NCBI GenBank assembly: GCA_023458095.1
Contig: JAEXAS010000033.1
Span: 3,451 to 67,450, forward strand
Length of the DNA: 64,000 nt
Origin: Actinomycetes bacterium
GTDB taxonomy: Bacteria; Actinomycetota; Actinomycetes; Propionibacteriales; Propionibacteriaceae
Reading direction: 5' to 3'
The first letter of the stretch is position 1. Every line of letters begins with the position of its first letter. A model generated the notes under the pieces. That model had not been told where the DNA came from and did not search any database. It saw nothing but the letters and a program-made list of their open reading frames with translations. This document shows positions 17,849 to 27,485 of the stretch, piece by piece. The position numbers and the translations under genes are program-made.

Positions 17849-19429
17849 CTAGCGCAAGGGGCCCTTGTTTTGAGCGTTGAACATCTGTTGAAGCTCCGGT
17901 GGCAAGGCGAAATCCGCAGTTCCGGCGCCGGGGGTCGGGAATCCGGACGCCGGCACCCCACCGAAGGCGGATCCCGTCGCCGCGACGTTGTCCGCAGTGC
18001 CCGGCACCGCCGGACGCGGCGGACCAGCGGGACGCTTGCCCTTCTTCTTGGCCCGGGCCTGTCGCTTCTTGCCACCGCCACCGGCCGGCACGCCGGGCAT
18101 GCCCATTCCGGGCATCCCGCCCATGCCACCGGCCATGGCCTGCATCATCTTCTTGGCATCGGCAAAGCGCTTCACCAGACCGTTGACGTCTTGAACCTTG
18201 GTGCCTGAACCGTTGGCGATGCGAAGCCGTCGCGAGCCGTTGAGAATCTTGGGGTCGGCACGCTCGGCAGGAGTCATGGAGTAGATGATCGCCTCGATCC
18301 GGTCGATCTCCTTCTCATCGATGCCGGCGACCTGGTCCTTCATCTGGCCCATGCCCGGCATCATGCCCAGGATCTTCGACAGCGGCCCCATGCGGCGCAC
18401 CGCCTGCATCTGCTCCAAGAAATCATCCAGGCCGAAGGTGTCCTTGCCGCCCAGCAGCTTCTCGGCGGCTTTGGCACTGGCCTCGGCGTCGAAGGTCTTT
18501 TGAGCCTGTTCGATCAGGGTGAGCATGTCGCCCATGTCGAGGATGCGGCTGGCCATCCGGTCGGGGTGGAAGGCATCGAAGTCGTCCAGGCCTTCACCGG
18601 TGGAGGCGAACATGATCGGCTTACCGGTGACCTTGGCGATGGAAAGTGCCGCACCGCCGCGGGCGTCGCCGTCCAGCTTGGACAGCACCACGCCGTCGAA
18701 GCCGACCCCTTCAGCGAAGGCGTTGGCGGTATTGACCGCGTCCTGGCCGATCATGGCATCGACCACGAAGAGGATCTCGGTGGGCTGGACCGCGTCGCGA
18801 ATGTCGGCGGCCTGCTTCATGAGTTCGGCATCGACACCCAGCCGGCCGGCGGTGTCGACGATCACGACATCAAACAGTTTGGTGCTGGCGTGCTGGATCG
18901 CTGCCCGGGCCACCGCGACCGGATCCCCCACACCGTTGCCGGGTTCGGGAGCAAAGACCTGCACACCGGCACGCTCACCGACCACCTGCAACTGGGTGAC
19001 CGCGTTCGGGCGCTGCAGGTCAGCGGCGACCAGCAGCGGCGAATGGTTCTGTTCCTTCAGCCACTTGCCCAGCTTTCCCGCCAGAGTGGTCTTGCCCGCA
19101 CCCTGCAGGCCGGCCAGCATGATGACCGTCGGCGGACGCTTGGCGAACCGCAGCGGCCGGTCCGCACCGCCGAGGATCTCGGTGAGTTCGCCGTTGACGA
19201 TCTGGATGATCTGCTGGGCGGGGTTCAGCGCCTGGTGGATCTCGGCGCCGACCGCACGTTCGCGAACCGATGCGATGAATTCCTTGACCACGCCGAGGTT
19301 GACGTCCGCCTCGAGCAAGGCCAACCGGATCTCACGCAGAGTCTCGGTGAGGTCGGCCTCGGAAAGCCGGCTCTTGCCACGCAGGTTGCGAAAGACCTCG
19401 GACAGCCGGTCAGAGAGATTGTCGAACAA
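17849..19429 (-). CDS. ffh: Signal recognition particle GTPase Ffh
   Basis: Ffh binds the signal sequences of nascent membrane proteins with SRP RNA and docks with FtsY. The 526-residue protein has the N domain, the G domain (AGLQGAGKTTLAGKLGKWL, DTAGRLGVD, LSKLDGDARGGAALS) and the methionine-rich M domain (MGPLSKILGMMPGMGQM, MTPAERADPKILNGSRRLRIANGSG). A glycine/proline- and lysine-rich tail of about 100 residues follows, starting at GGMGGMPGMGMPGVPAGGGG. The start codon is TTG; the N-terminal MFDNLSDRLSEVFRNLRG fits the family exactly. Confidence 0.96.
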   Translation of the reverse strand: MFDNLSDRLSEVFRNLRGKSRLSEADLTETLREIRLALLEADVNLGVVKEFIASVRERAVGAEIHQALNPAQQIIQIVNGELTEILGGADRPLRFAKRPPTVIMLAGLQGAGKTTLAGKLGKWLKEQNHSPLLVAADLQRPNAVTQLQVVGERAGVQVFAPEPGNGVGDPVAVARAAIQHASTKLFDVVIVDTAGRLGVDAELMKQAADIRDAVQPTEILFVVDAMIGQDAVNTANAFAEGVGFDGVVLSKLDGDARGGAALSIAKVTGKPIMFASTGEGLDDFDAFHPDRMASRILDMGDMLTLIEQAQKTFDAEASAKAAEKLLGGKDTFGLDDFLEQMQAVRRMGPLSKILGMMPGMGQMKDQVAGIDEKEIDRIEAIIYSMTPAERADPKILNGSRRLRIANGSGTKVQDVNGLVKRFADAKKMMQAMAGGMGGMPGMGMPGVPAGGGGKKRQARAKKKGKRPAGPPRPAVPGTADNVAATGSAFGGVPASGFPTPGAGTADFALPPELQQMFNAQNKGPLR

Positions 19430-19540
19430 GGGATACCTATCGCCGCTGGGAGTGAACCGCCGCTCATCCTACCCGGCAGCACGGTTCGAGCCGCGATCAG
19501 GTCGCGGCCCGTCTGCTCGGGGCTAGGCGGTCGCCTCAGG

Positions 19541-20041
19541 TCAGGAAAGCGTGAGTTGAACCAAGACCAGATCCAGCCATCGGTCGAACTTGCGACCCAC
19601 CTCGGGTAGCCGTCCGACCTCGACGAAACCCAGCCGGGCGTGCAGAGTCAACGACGCAACATTGTCGCTGGCAATTCCGCCGACCAGCACGTGAACGCCC
19701 GCCAGACGCGCCTGCTCAATGATCGCCTCCACCAGCGCCCGACCGACGCCCCGTCCGCGGGCAGATTCGCGAACGTAGACGCTGTGTTCGCGCGTGGTCA
19801 TGTAGCCAACCTTGGGGCGAAACTCGCTGTAGGTGGCATACCCCAACAGCACATCGCCGTCGACGGCGACCAGCAGCGGGTAGCCACTCTCGACCTTGTG
19901 GGCATACCAATCGGCGTGCTGGGCCGGACTCCACGGTTCATAGTCCCAACTTGCGGTCGAGTCGATGACCGCGTCGTTGTAGATGGCCAGAATGGCGGGC
20001 AGATCTGCCGGGGCGGCATCCCGGATCTTGAAGGTACTCAT
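19541..20041 (-). CDS. GNAT N-acetyltransferase, phosphinothricin-acetyltransferase-like
   Basis: A 166-residue acetyltransferase with IRDAAPADLPAILAIYNDAVIDSTASWD, the acetyl-CoA loop VRESARGRGVGRALVEAII and GGIASDNVASLTLHARLGFVEVGRLPEVGRKF, a pattern typical of the Pat/Bar group. Such enzymes acetylate phosphinothricin-like or methionine-sulfone-type amines; the natural substrate is unknown. The ATG overlaps the ftsY stop (ATGA), so it is coupled to ftsY. Confidence 0.85.
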   Translation of the reverse strand: MSTFKIRDAAPADLPAILAIYNDAVIDSTASWDYEPWSPAQHADWYAHKVESGYPLLVAVDGDVLLGYATYSEFRPKVGYMTTREHSVYVRESARGRGVGRALVEAIIEQARLAGVHVLVGGIASDNVASLTLHARLGFVEVGRLPEVGRKFDRWLDLVLVQLTLS

Positions 20042-21174
20042 TCGGCCAACAGTGCGTCGACGAACGTCTCAGGTTCGAAGACGGCCAAGTCGTCGGGGCC
20101 CTCTCCCAGGCCGATGAGCTTCACAGGAACGCCCAATTCACGCTGTACGGGTACCACGATGCCTCCTTTGGCGGACCCATCGAGCTTGGACAACACGATG
20201 CCGGTGATGTCGACCACTTCGGCAAAGACACGGGCCTGAGCCAATCCGTTCTGTCCAGTGGTGGCATCAATCACCAGCAGCACCTCGGTGACCGGCGCCT
20301 TGCGCTCGATCACGCGCTTGATCTTGCCCAATTCGTCCATAAGCCCGGATTTGGTGTGCAGACGGCCTGCGGTATCGACCACGACCACGTCCACCCCGGA
20401 TTCGATGCCTTGAGCCAGTGCATCGAAGGCAACCGAGGCCGGATCGCCGCCCTCAGGACCGCGCACCACCTCGATCCCCACCCGGGAGCCCCAGGTCTGC
20501 AACTGGTCAGCGGCGGCGGCACGGAAGGTGTCAGCCGCCGCCAGCAGCACCGAATGTCCCTCGGCCACCAACACGCGCGACAGCTTGCCGATCGTGGTGG
20601 TCTTGCCGGTGCCATTCACGCCAACCACCAACACGACACCAGGCACGCCGTCGGCGCCGGTCAGGTTCAAGGACCGATCGGCCTCGGTTCCCACCAGACG
20701 CAACAACTCAGTGCGCAGGGCGCGCCGCGCAGTCTCGGGATCGTTCACCCCGTCAATGGACAGCTCCCGACGCAGCGCACTGACCAGTTCCTCGGTCGGG
20801 CCAACACCAAGGTCAGCGCTGATCAGCGTGGCTTCCAGATCATCCCAAGCCTCGGCGTCCAAGCGGTCGGCCGACAGCACCGACAACAGGCCTCGGGCGA
20901 AAGGATTGTTGCTGGCCGACAGTCGTCGGCGCAAGCGTGAAAGCCGCGATGACACCGGCTCGGGGACATCGCGCTCCGCCGCGACGTCCTCCTGGGTGGG
21001 GGCGACCACTTCGGCCTCAACCCCGACGTCGACAGCAGTGTCTTCGACGGGCGCGTCGAGTTCGGCGGCAGGTTCAGCCTCCGGCAGCTCGGGATTGCGG
21101 CCGACAAGAATGGTGACGGTGGCGATCACAATCGCCAACGCGATGCCGCCCAGGACGAACCAGAAGATTTCCAC
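20038..21174 (-). CDS. ftsY: SRP receptor FtsY
   Basis: A 378-residue SRP receptor GTPase. It begins with a real transmembrane helix (IFWFVLGGIALAIVIATVTIL), then an acidic linker rich in Glu/Asp/Val (~30-75), then the NG domain with GVNGTGKTTTIGKLSRVL, VVDTAGRLHTKSGLMDEL and LSKLDGSAKGGIVVPVQREL. The membrane helix anchors FtsY directly, as in several actinobacteria. The start is GTG. Its partner ffh is nearby on the same strand. Confidence 0.95.
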   Translation of the reverse strand: MEIFWFVLGGIALAIVIATVTILVGRNPELPEAEPAAELDAPVEDTAVDVGVEAEVVAPTQEDVAAERDVPEPVSSRLSRLRRRLSASNNPFARGLLSVLSADRLDAEAWDDLEATLISADLGVGPTEELVSALRRELSIDGVNDPETARRALRTELLRLVGTEADRSLNLTGADGVPGVVLVVGVNGTGKTTTIGKLSRVLVAEGHSVLLAAADTFRAAAADQLQTWGSRVGIEVVRGPEGGDPASVAFDALAQGIESGVDVVVVDTAGRLHTKSGLMDELGKIKRVIERKAPVTEVLLVIDATTGQNGLAQARVFAEVVDITGIVLSKLDGSAKGGIVVPVQRELGVPVKLIGLGEGPDDLAVFEPETFVDALLAE

Positions 21175-21202
21175 GCCCGGAGTCTAGTGGGGGCGAAAGG
21201 GA

Positions 21203-21481
21203 TCAGCGATTGTCGGCAGCCGCAGCCGTGCTGGGCCGAACGACAGCGGCAGAGTCAGCGCTTCGTGCGGAGGGACGCAATTCGGGGATCTCTTCGAACA
21301 GGTCCACCAGGACCTTCGGCGGCTCGGCATCACCGTTGAGGTGGCGGGCGGTGCTGGCCATCACATCGGCCAACTCCGGGGCCTTGTCGGCCATCGCACC
21401 ATTCATCCCCACGGCGACAACTGCGATAATCACCAACGCCACCACGACGATGACGGCGGTTACGACAATTGTCACGAACAC
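21203..21481 (-). CDS. Small membrane protein of unknown function
   Basis: A 92-residue protein with one N-terminal transmembrane helix (VTIVVTAVIVVVALVIIAVVAVG) and a soluble tail with DKAPELADVMASTARHLNG and KVLVDLFEEIPELRPS. No family recognised. It lies between smc and ftsY on the same strand, where other actinobacteria often keep a small membrane protein. GTG start. Confidence 0.6.
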   Translation of the reverse strand: MFVTIVVTAVIVVVALVIIAVVAVGMNGAMADKAPELADVMASTARHLNGDAEPPKVLVDLFEEIPELRPSARSADSAAVVRPSTAAAADNR

Positions 21482-21566
21482 GAGGCGCCCTTTCCAGAAT
21501 CAGCGTTCTCATTATGCCTGAGCCCCTCAAGGGATCCGCGAACCTCAGACAGTTCCGTGACAAGCT

Positions 21567-24500
21567 TCAGCTTTCCCTCAGGCGCTGGCTGATCACCGTA
21601 GTCACGCCGTCGGCCCGCATGGTCACGCCGTAGAGCGCATCGGCGATCTCCATGGTGCGCTTCTGGTGAGTGATCACCAGCAACTGGGAGTCCTTGCGTA
21701 GTTCCTGGTAGATCTCCAAGAGCCGAGACAGGTTTACATCATCCAAGGCGGCCTCGACCTCGTCGAGAATGTAGAACGGGCTGGGGCGGGCTTTGAACAG
21801 CGCGACCAGGAAGGCCACCGCCACCAAAGACCGCTCTCCACCAGAAAGCAGTGACAACCGCTTCACCTTCTTGCCGGCCGGCCGGGCCTCCACTTCCACC
21901 CCCGTGGTCAGCCATTGGTCGGGCTCGGTCAGCACCAGGCGACCTTCGCCGCCGGGGAACAGTCGGGAGAACGCATCGGCGAAGGCGGCCTCAACGTCGG
22001 CGTAGGCCTCGGCGAAGACCTCCTGAACGCGGGCGTCCACATCATTGATGATGTCGACCAGGTCCTCGCGCGACTTGCGTAGATCGACCAACTGCTCAGC
22101 CAGGAAGGTGTGGCGTTCACTGAGCGCCTCGAACTCTTCCAGGGCCAGCGGGTTGACCTTGCCCAAAACCGCCAGATCCCGTTCAGCACCGCGCAGGCGC
22201 TTCTCCTGCTCGGCGCGTTGGTAGGCCACCGGCTCTGGACGCTCGTCGTCAGCGTAAGGAATCCCATCGGGGCTGAGCAGCACCGGAACCGCCACCTCAG
22301 GCCCGTAGTCGGCCAGCAAAGTCTCGGCTTCCAAGCCCAATTCCGACAGGGCTCGCTCCGCGAGGGTTTCGATCTTCATCTGTTGTTGGGCCCGAGCCAG
22401 TTCATCGCGGTGCACCGTGTCGACCATGCCCTCGAAAGCCCTGGCCAACTCGCGTCCGCGCTGGCGTACTGCGGCCAACTCGGTTTCGGTGGCTGATCGT
22501 GCGGCTTGGGCCCGATCCCGCTCCACCTCGGCCAACACCCGGGAGTCGGCGATGCGGGCAGCCAACCACTGGGCGGCCTGCAACACCGAGCCGGCAGTCT
22601 GAGCCTCCCGACGAAGCTGCTCGCGACGGGCTGCGGCCTGGGCGCGGGCGTCCCGCTCGGCCTGGGCGGCCCGATTGAGTCCATTGACCCGATCGGCGAG
22701 CGCGCGCGCCCGCTCTTCGGCGGTGCGCAGCGCCAGCCGAGACTCCATCTCAGCGGCGCGGGCCGCCCGAGCCAGGTCGGCACGGTGGTCACGCTCGGTG
22801 GGATCGGCCTCACTGAGTTCGGTCTGCGCCTCGGCCAGTTCCAAACGCCGTTCCAACTCCGCCAGATTCGCCAAGGCGTGGTCCCGGGCGGCGAGGGCCG
22901 CGTCAGCGGCCTCGGCGAGCCGTCCGGCTTCACCCTGGGCGGCGGTAGCAGCCTGATTGAGCACCGCTGCTTCTTCGGCAACTGCGGCGTATTCAGCATC
23001 GGATTCGTGCAGTCGAGCCAAGGCAGCTTCGGCCGCGGTGCGGGCCTGCACTACCTTCTCGGTCGCTTCGGCGACGGCGAAACGCAGCCGCTCCGATTCG
23101 GCCTGGGCGGCATCGAGCTTGGCATTGGTCTCATCGATGGCGGCCCGAACCTCGATCACCGAAGGCTTTGCCGAGGAACCACCCGACGCGAACCAGGAGC
23201 TCAGCAGATCGCCGTCGGTGGTGACGGCAGTGACCTCAGGTAGCCGATCCACCACCGAACGCGCAGCAGCGAGATCATCGACAACCGCCACCTTGTACAA
23301 CAGCCGGTGCAACGGTGCCCGCAGATCATCCGAGCAGCTGATCGAGTCCACGGCCCAGCGTGCCTGCGCGGGCAGAGCCGGCCAGTCACTGGGATCGGCG
23401 GTGCCGCCGCCCAGCAGCATGCCGGCCCGTCCGAGATCCTCGGCCTTGAGATGGTCGAACACTTGGACGGCGGCATCCACTCCGGTCACGGCCACCGCAT
23501 CAGCGGCAGCCCCCAGAGCGGCCGCGATCGCTGCTTGATCGCCAGCTTCCACCGTGATCAGGGCGGCCACCGAGCCGAGCAGCCCGTCCAGTTGATCGCC
23601 GGCAGCAAGCAGGGCCGAGCTTCCGTCACGCTGCGACAGACCGACCGCCAAGGCCTCGGCCCGGGCTGCCAGCGCACCCCGTTCGGCCGTGGCGGCACGA
23701 AAAGCATCCTGGAGTTGTTCCAGCGCGGCCTCAGCACCAGCTTGGGTATCGGCGGCAGCCTCGTAAGCCGCATCCAGGCCCGACTCCCCCGCGCTGAGTC
23801 CAGCCAGCCGGGTTTCCAACAGCGCAAAGCCTCGCCGGGCCTCTTCGCCTCGCTCTTCGGCCTGGGCACGCGCCTGGGTGAGTCTCTCGATCTCCGACCC
23901 GGCCGCTTCGGCTCGGGTGCGCAGGGTGTTCACCTCACCGACCAGCCGAGCCAGGCCCTCGCGACGATCTGCGATGGCCCGATGCTGCGCGGCATATTGC
24001 TGCTCTGCCTCGGTGTGGGCGGCCTCGGCCTGATGCCGATGCTCGGTGGCCGCCGCCAGGGCGCCCTCGAGAGCCTCGACCTCGATAGCGAGCTGCTCTT
24101 GGGCAGCCTGAACCTCGGCAGCTTCCCTTTCGATCGCCTCAGGATCACGCCCGGGCCGTTCTTCGGTGGTGATGGACTCAGCATTGCGCAAACGGTCGGC
24201 GGCGATGGTCGCCGTGCTCGAGACCCGCTCGGCCAGTCCGGCCAAGGCATACCACGTTTCCTGAGCGGCACTCAGCCGCGGCAGCGCGTCGCGGCTGGCG
24301 GCTTCGGCAAGCTGTTCCTCAGCACGGGCCTTGTCGAGTTGAGCCTCCAACTCCAGGCGACGGCGCTTCAGTTCGGCCTCAGCCTGCAACTCGGAGGCCA
24401 ACGACTCCCGGGCCTGGAAAAGGTCATCGGCGAACAGGCGAGCCTTGGCATCGCGGACCTCGGCCTGAACCACTGCGGCCTTGCGCGCCACCTCGGCCTG

Positions 24501-25121
24501 CCGACCCAATGGCTTGAGCTGGCGACGAATCTCGGAAAGCAGGTCGTTGAGGCGATGCAGATTCCCCTCAGTGGATTCCAGCTTTCGCTCAGCTTTCTCC
24601 TTGCGTTTGCGGTGCTTGAGAACCCCGGCGGCTTCCTCGATGAAACCGCGCCGGGTCTCGGGGGTGGCTTGCAGGATCGAGTCCAACTGGCCCTGTCCCA
24701 CGATCACGTGCATCTCGCGACCGATCCCCGAATCGCTGAGCAGTTCTTGCACGTCCAACAGCCGGGCCGGGCTGCCGTTGATGGCGTACTCCGAACCTCC
24801 GCTGCGGAACATGGTCCGGCTGATCGTCACTTCGGTGTAGTCGATCGGCAAGGCGCCATCGGAATTGTCGATGGTCAGCAGCACCTCGGCCCGTCCCAGT
24901 GGGGCTCGACCGGAGGTACCGGCGAAGATGACATCTTCCATCTTGCCGCCGCGTAGGGATTTGGCGCCCTGCTCCCCCATCACCCACGCCAGCGCGTCGA
25001 CCACATTGGACTTGCCCGAACCGTTCGGGCCCACCACACAGGTGATTCCCGGCTCGAAGACCATGCTGGTGCTTGACGCGAAGGACTTGAAGCCCCGCAG
25101 AGTCAGGCTCTTCAAGTACAT
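21567..25121 (-). CDS. smc: Chromosome segregation protein SMC
   Basis: This 1184-residue ATPase condenses chromosomes with ScpAB. The head domain begins MYLKSLTLRGFKSFA with Walker A GPNGSGKSNVVDAL. Two long coiled coils (~165-500 and ~660-1010) flank the hinge (~505-650, including DQLDGLLGSVAALI). The C-terminal head has the signature LSGGERSLVAVAFLVALF and Walker B FYILDEVEAALDDVN. The ATG is 2 nt past the gtrA-like stop; the 11-codon upstream extension is rejected. Confidence 0.97.
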   Translation of the reverse strand: MYLKSLTLRGFKSFASSTSMVFEPGITCVVGPNGSGKSNVVDALAWVMGEQGAKSLRGGKMEDVIFAGTSGRAPLGRAEVLLTIDNSDGALPIDYTEVTISRTMFRSGGSEYAINGSPARLLDVQELLSDSGIGREMHVIVGQGQLDSILQATPETRRGFIEEAAGVLKHRKRKEKAERKLESTEGNLHRLNDLLSEIRRQLKPLGRQAEVARKAAVVQAEVRDAKARLFADDLFQARESLASELQAEAELKRRRLELEAQLDKARAEEQLAEAASRDALPRLSAAQETWYALAGLAERVSSTATIAADRLRNAESITTEERPGRDPEAIEREAAEVQAAQEQLAIEVEALEGALAAATEHRHQAEAAHTEAEQQYAAQHRAIADRREGLARLVGEVNTLRTRAEAAGSEIERLTQARAQAEERGEEARRGFALLETRLAGLSAGESGLDAAYEAAADTQAGAEAALEQLQDAFRAATAERGALAARAEALAVGLSQRDGSSALLAAGDQLDGLLGSVAALITVEAGDQAAIAAALGAAADAVAVTGVDAAVQVFDHLKAEDLGRAGMLLGGGTADPSDWPALPAQARWAVDSISCSDDLRAPLHRLLYKVAVVDDLAAARSVVDRLPEVTAVTTDGDLLSSWFASGGSSAKPSVIEVRAAIDETNAKLDAAQAESERLRFAVAEATEKVVQARTAAEAALARLHESDAEYAAVAEEAAVLNQAATAAQGEAGRLAEAADAALAARDHALANLAELERRLELAEAQTELSEADPTERDHRADLARAARAAEMESRLALRTAEERARALADRVNGLNRAAQAERDARAQAAARREQLRREAQTAGSVLQAAQWLAARIADSRVLAEVERDRAQAARSATETELAAVRQRGRELARAFEGMVDTVHRDELARAQQQMKIETLAERALSELGLEAETLLADYGPEVAVPVLLSPDGIPYADDERPEPVAYQRAEQEKRLRGAERDLAVLGKVNPLALEEFEALSERHTFLAEQLVDLRKSREDLVDIINDVDARVQEVFAEAYADVEAAFADAFSRLFPGGEGRLVLTEPDQWLTTGVEVEARPAGKKVKRLSLLSGGERSLVAVAFLVALFKARPSPFYILDEVEAALDDVNLSRLLEIYQELRKDSQLLVITHQKRTMEIADALYGVTMRADGVTTVISQRLRES

Positions 25122-25122
25122 G

Positions 25123-25725
25123 TCAGTTGCCCGCCTCCACCTGGCCACGGGCATAGCGCCGACGGACGTGTCGGAAGGTCCACAGCTTGTTGGCCGCGAA
25201 ATTGATCGGCATGGTGATGAAGATAGTCAACAACTGCGCCCAATACTCCCGGGAGCGAAAGCCGGTGTCTTCATGGAACCAGGGATCGGGGAGGTAGAAC
25301 GGGGAGGTCGGGTTGGTGAAGCCGATCTTGATGAACAAGCCGAGGATGGCCGCTGTGCTTCCCACGGCCAGGAACGGCCAGAACTCGTGGAACCAGGGCG
25401 CCTTCTGGGTGCCCCGGAACGTCCAGGTGCGGTTCAGTTGGAAGTTGAACACGTTGGCGACCACGAAGGCCACGATCCACACCAAAGAGGTGTAGCGGAA
25501 GTTGAAGTCCGTGCCCGGGATCTCGAAGAGCACCCGCTGGGCGTTCACCGTGCCGCCGTTGGCCTTGTTCATGATGATCGCCACCACCATGTTGACCGCA
25601 ACTCCTGCGGCGCCCACAAGGCCAAACTTAATGAATTGCCGCAGCACGTGACGATAGCGCTGATACACCTGCCCGAAGCTCACAACTGCGAAGGATATAC
25701 GTCCGGGGCCAGCATCAGCGGCCAA
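25123..25725 (-). CDS. GtrA-like membrane protein
   Basis: A 200-residue protein with four hydrophobic helices and the GtrA pattern: FIKFGLVGAAGVAVNMVVAIIM, VVANVFNFQLNRTWTF, and a final INFAANKLWTFRH. GtrA proteins are thought to help move lipid-linked sugars across the membrane for cell-wall glycan modification. The N-terminus overlaps the mutM end by 11 nt; a GTG further in (VSFGQVYQRY) could also be the start. One base separates it from smc. Confidence 0.82.
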   Translation of the reverse strand: MAADAGPGRISFAVVSFGQVYQRYRHVLRQFIKFGLVGAAGVAVNMVVAIIMNKANGGTVNAQRVLFEIPGTDFNFRYTSLVWIVAFVVANVFNFQLNRTWTFRGTQKAPWFHEFWPFLAVGSTAAILGLFIKIGFTNPTSPFYLPDPWFHEDTGFRSREYWAQLLTIFITMPINFAANKLWTFRHVRRRYARGQVEAGN

Positions 25726-26569
25726 CCACTCCCGACGGCGGCTGACAGCGAGGGCATCGGTAGGAGGAACGGTTCATGAAGGGCTCGCGCACAAGGGGTC
25801 GCCCACAGCGCAAACAGGGCAGGTCGGCACGTCCGTAGACCGTCAGCGAACGACCGAAGTATCCCGAGCTGCCGTTGACATTCACATAGAGCGCATCGAA
25901 GGAAGTGCCACCTTCGGCCAAGGCGGCGGTCATGACGGTGGTGGCTGCGTCGAGCACCTGGCGCACTCGGGACAGGCTGAGGCGATGGGCTGCGGTCTCG
26001 TAATGAAGCTTCGCCGCCCACAGCGCCTCGTCGGCGTAGATATTGCCGATGCCCGAGACGATCTCCTGATTGAGAAGTACCCGCTTGATCCCGCTCGTGC
26101 GCGAGCGGATCGTCGCGACCAAAGCGTTCCGGTCCAGGAGTGGGTCGAACAGGTCGGCGGCGATGTGTGCCAGTTCGACCGGCCCCTCTGCACCGTCGGC
26201 AGACAGCCATAACCGACCGAACATCCGCTGATCGACGTAGCGCAGCTGCGGGCCACCATCGGCGAACTCGAAAACCACGCGGCAGTGGGTGGGCAGTGGT
26301 TGACCCGCGTCGTCGACGCGGAACTGGCCACTCATGCCCAGGTGAGCCACCAAGGCATCGCCATCGGCGAAAGGCAGCCACAAGTACTTTCCGCGGCGGC
26401 GCGGCGCCTGAATGGTGCGCCCTGCCCCGGCTGTGGCGAAATCGTCGGCGCCGCCGGGGTGACGCTGCAGAACTCGGGAATCCAAGACCCGGATTGCGGT
26501 AATCGTGCGGCCGCTGACGGCAGTCTCAAGACCCCGACGAACCACCTCGACTTCGGGCAGTTCCGGCAT
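25715..26569 (-). CDS. mutM: Formamidopyrimidine-DNA glycosylase
   Basis: A 284-residue glycosylase/AP lyase that removes 8-oxoguanine. The catalytic N-terminus PELPEVEVVRRGLE (Pro as nucleophile, Glu next to it), the lysine-bearing RRRGKYLWLPF, the DNA-binding SGIGNIYADEALW and the zinc finger CLRC...CPRC are all present. It follows rnc by 4 bases, as in mycobacteria (rnc-fpg-smc). Confidence 0.95.
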   Translation of the reverse strand: MPELPEVEVVRRGLETAVSGRTITAIRVLDSRVLQRHPGGADDFATAGAGRTIQAPRRRGKYLWLPFADGDALVAHLGMSGQFRVDDAGQPLPTHCRVVFEFADGGPQLRYVDQRMFGRLWLSADGAEGPVELAHIAADLFDPLLDRNALVATIRSRTSGIKRVLLNQEIVSGIGNIYADEALWAAKLHYETAAHRLSLSRVRQVLDAATTVMTAALAEGGTSFDALYVNVNGSSGYFGRSLTVYGRADLPCLRCGRPLVREPFMNRSSYRCPRCQPPSGVVGR

Positions 26570-26573
26570 CGGG

Positions 26574-27272
26574 CTACTGCGCGGTGATGGTCTGGAAGGC
26601 GTGCTCAGCCGCGCCTTGTTCGGCCTGCTTCTTCGAGGTTCCGTGACCGGGCTCGAAATGGTTGCCCGCTACGACGGCGACCGCGTCGAATCGCTTGTCA
26701 TGGTCAGGTCCGGACTCGGTGATGTGGTAGCTGACCGGGCCCAGTTCACGCTCGGCGCACAGCTCCTGCAGGCTGGTCTTCCAATCGAGTCCCGCCCCCA
26801 GGGCGGCGGCCTCGGCAACCAGCGGGTCGAACAGCCGACGGATCAGCCGGTCGGCGGCATCGCGTCCGCACGAGATGAGAACTGAGCCCAGGAAGGCTTC
26901 CAGCGAGTCGGCCAGGATCGACGACTTGTCGTTGCCACCGGTGGCCTGTTCGCCACGCCCCAGCTTGATCTGCGAGCCCAGATCAAGCTCGCGGGCCACA
27001 TCGGCGAGGCTGTGGGAGTTCACCACGGCTGCCCGCAGCTTGGCCAGGCGTCCCTCGGGAAGCTCCGGATAGGTTCGATACAGGTGTTCGGTGACGACCA
27101 CGCCCAACACCGAATCGCCCAAGAACTCCAGGCGCTCGTTGTGAGGCAACCCGCCGTTCTCATAGGCATAGGAGCGGTGAGTCATCGCAAGGTTGAACAG
27201 CTGGGGATCCAGGTCGATCTCCAGCTGCTCCAACAACTGCAGCGCACGGCTCGGAGCCTCGCTCCCAGCCAT
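26574..27272 (-). CDS. rnc: Ribonuclease III
   Basis: A 232-residue double-stranded RNA endonuclease for rRNA and mRNA processing. The catalytic signature HNERLEFLGDSVLG is complete, with the second metal site in DSLEAFLGS, and a C-terminal dsRBD (DWKTSLQELCAE...GTSKKQAEQGAAEHAF). The ATG lies 5 nt after GGAG; the longer frame upstream runs through rpmF and is rejected. Confidence 0.95.
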   Translation of the reverse strand: MAGSEAPSRALQLLEQLEIDLDPQLFNLAMTHRSYAYENGGLPHNERLEFLGDSVLGVVVTEHLYRTYPELPEGRLAKLRAAVVNSHSLADVARELDLGSQIKLGRGEQATGGNDKSSILADSLEAFLGSVLISCGRDAADRLIRRLFDPLVAEAAALGAGLDWKTSLQELCAERELGPVSYHITESGPDHDKRFDAVAVVAGNHFEPGHGTSKKQAEQGAAEHAFQTITAQ

Positions 27273-27283
27273 CTTGTCTCCGC

Positions 27284-27475
27284 TCAGGAGTCCAGCACCT
27301 GCCGACGCGCAGCGCGCGGGCCGTATTGGCCGCACTCCGGGCAGGCGGTGTGGGGCAGGTGCTTGGCGCCGCAGGCGGCGTTGGCACAGGTAACCAGTGT
27401 CGGCGCAGAGGTCTTCCACATCGACCGGCGGGCCCGGGTGTTAGCACGGGACATTCTCCGCTTGGGGACGGCCAC
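27284..27475 (-). CDS. rpmF: 50S ribosomal protein L32
   Basis: A 63-residue zinc-type L32: AVPKRRMSRANTRARRSMWK, then CANAACG and CPECGQYG, giving four zinc cysteines (the C+ form, so not the zinc-starvation paralogue). The GTG start follows AGGAG by 7 nt. It sits between DUF177 and rnc, the usual place. Confidence 0.95.
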   Translation of the reverse strand: MAVPKRRMSRANTRARRSMWKTSAPTLVTCANAACGAKHLPHTACPECGQYGPRAARRQVLDS

Positions 27476-27485
27476 GGCGATTCTC

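Noticed and set aside
26574..27419. Longer rnc start that would add about 49 residues
   Set aside because: The extension reads through rpmF in another frame; the ATG at 27272 has a good ribosome-binding site and the family N-terminus.
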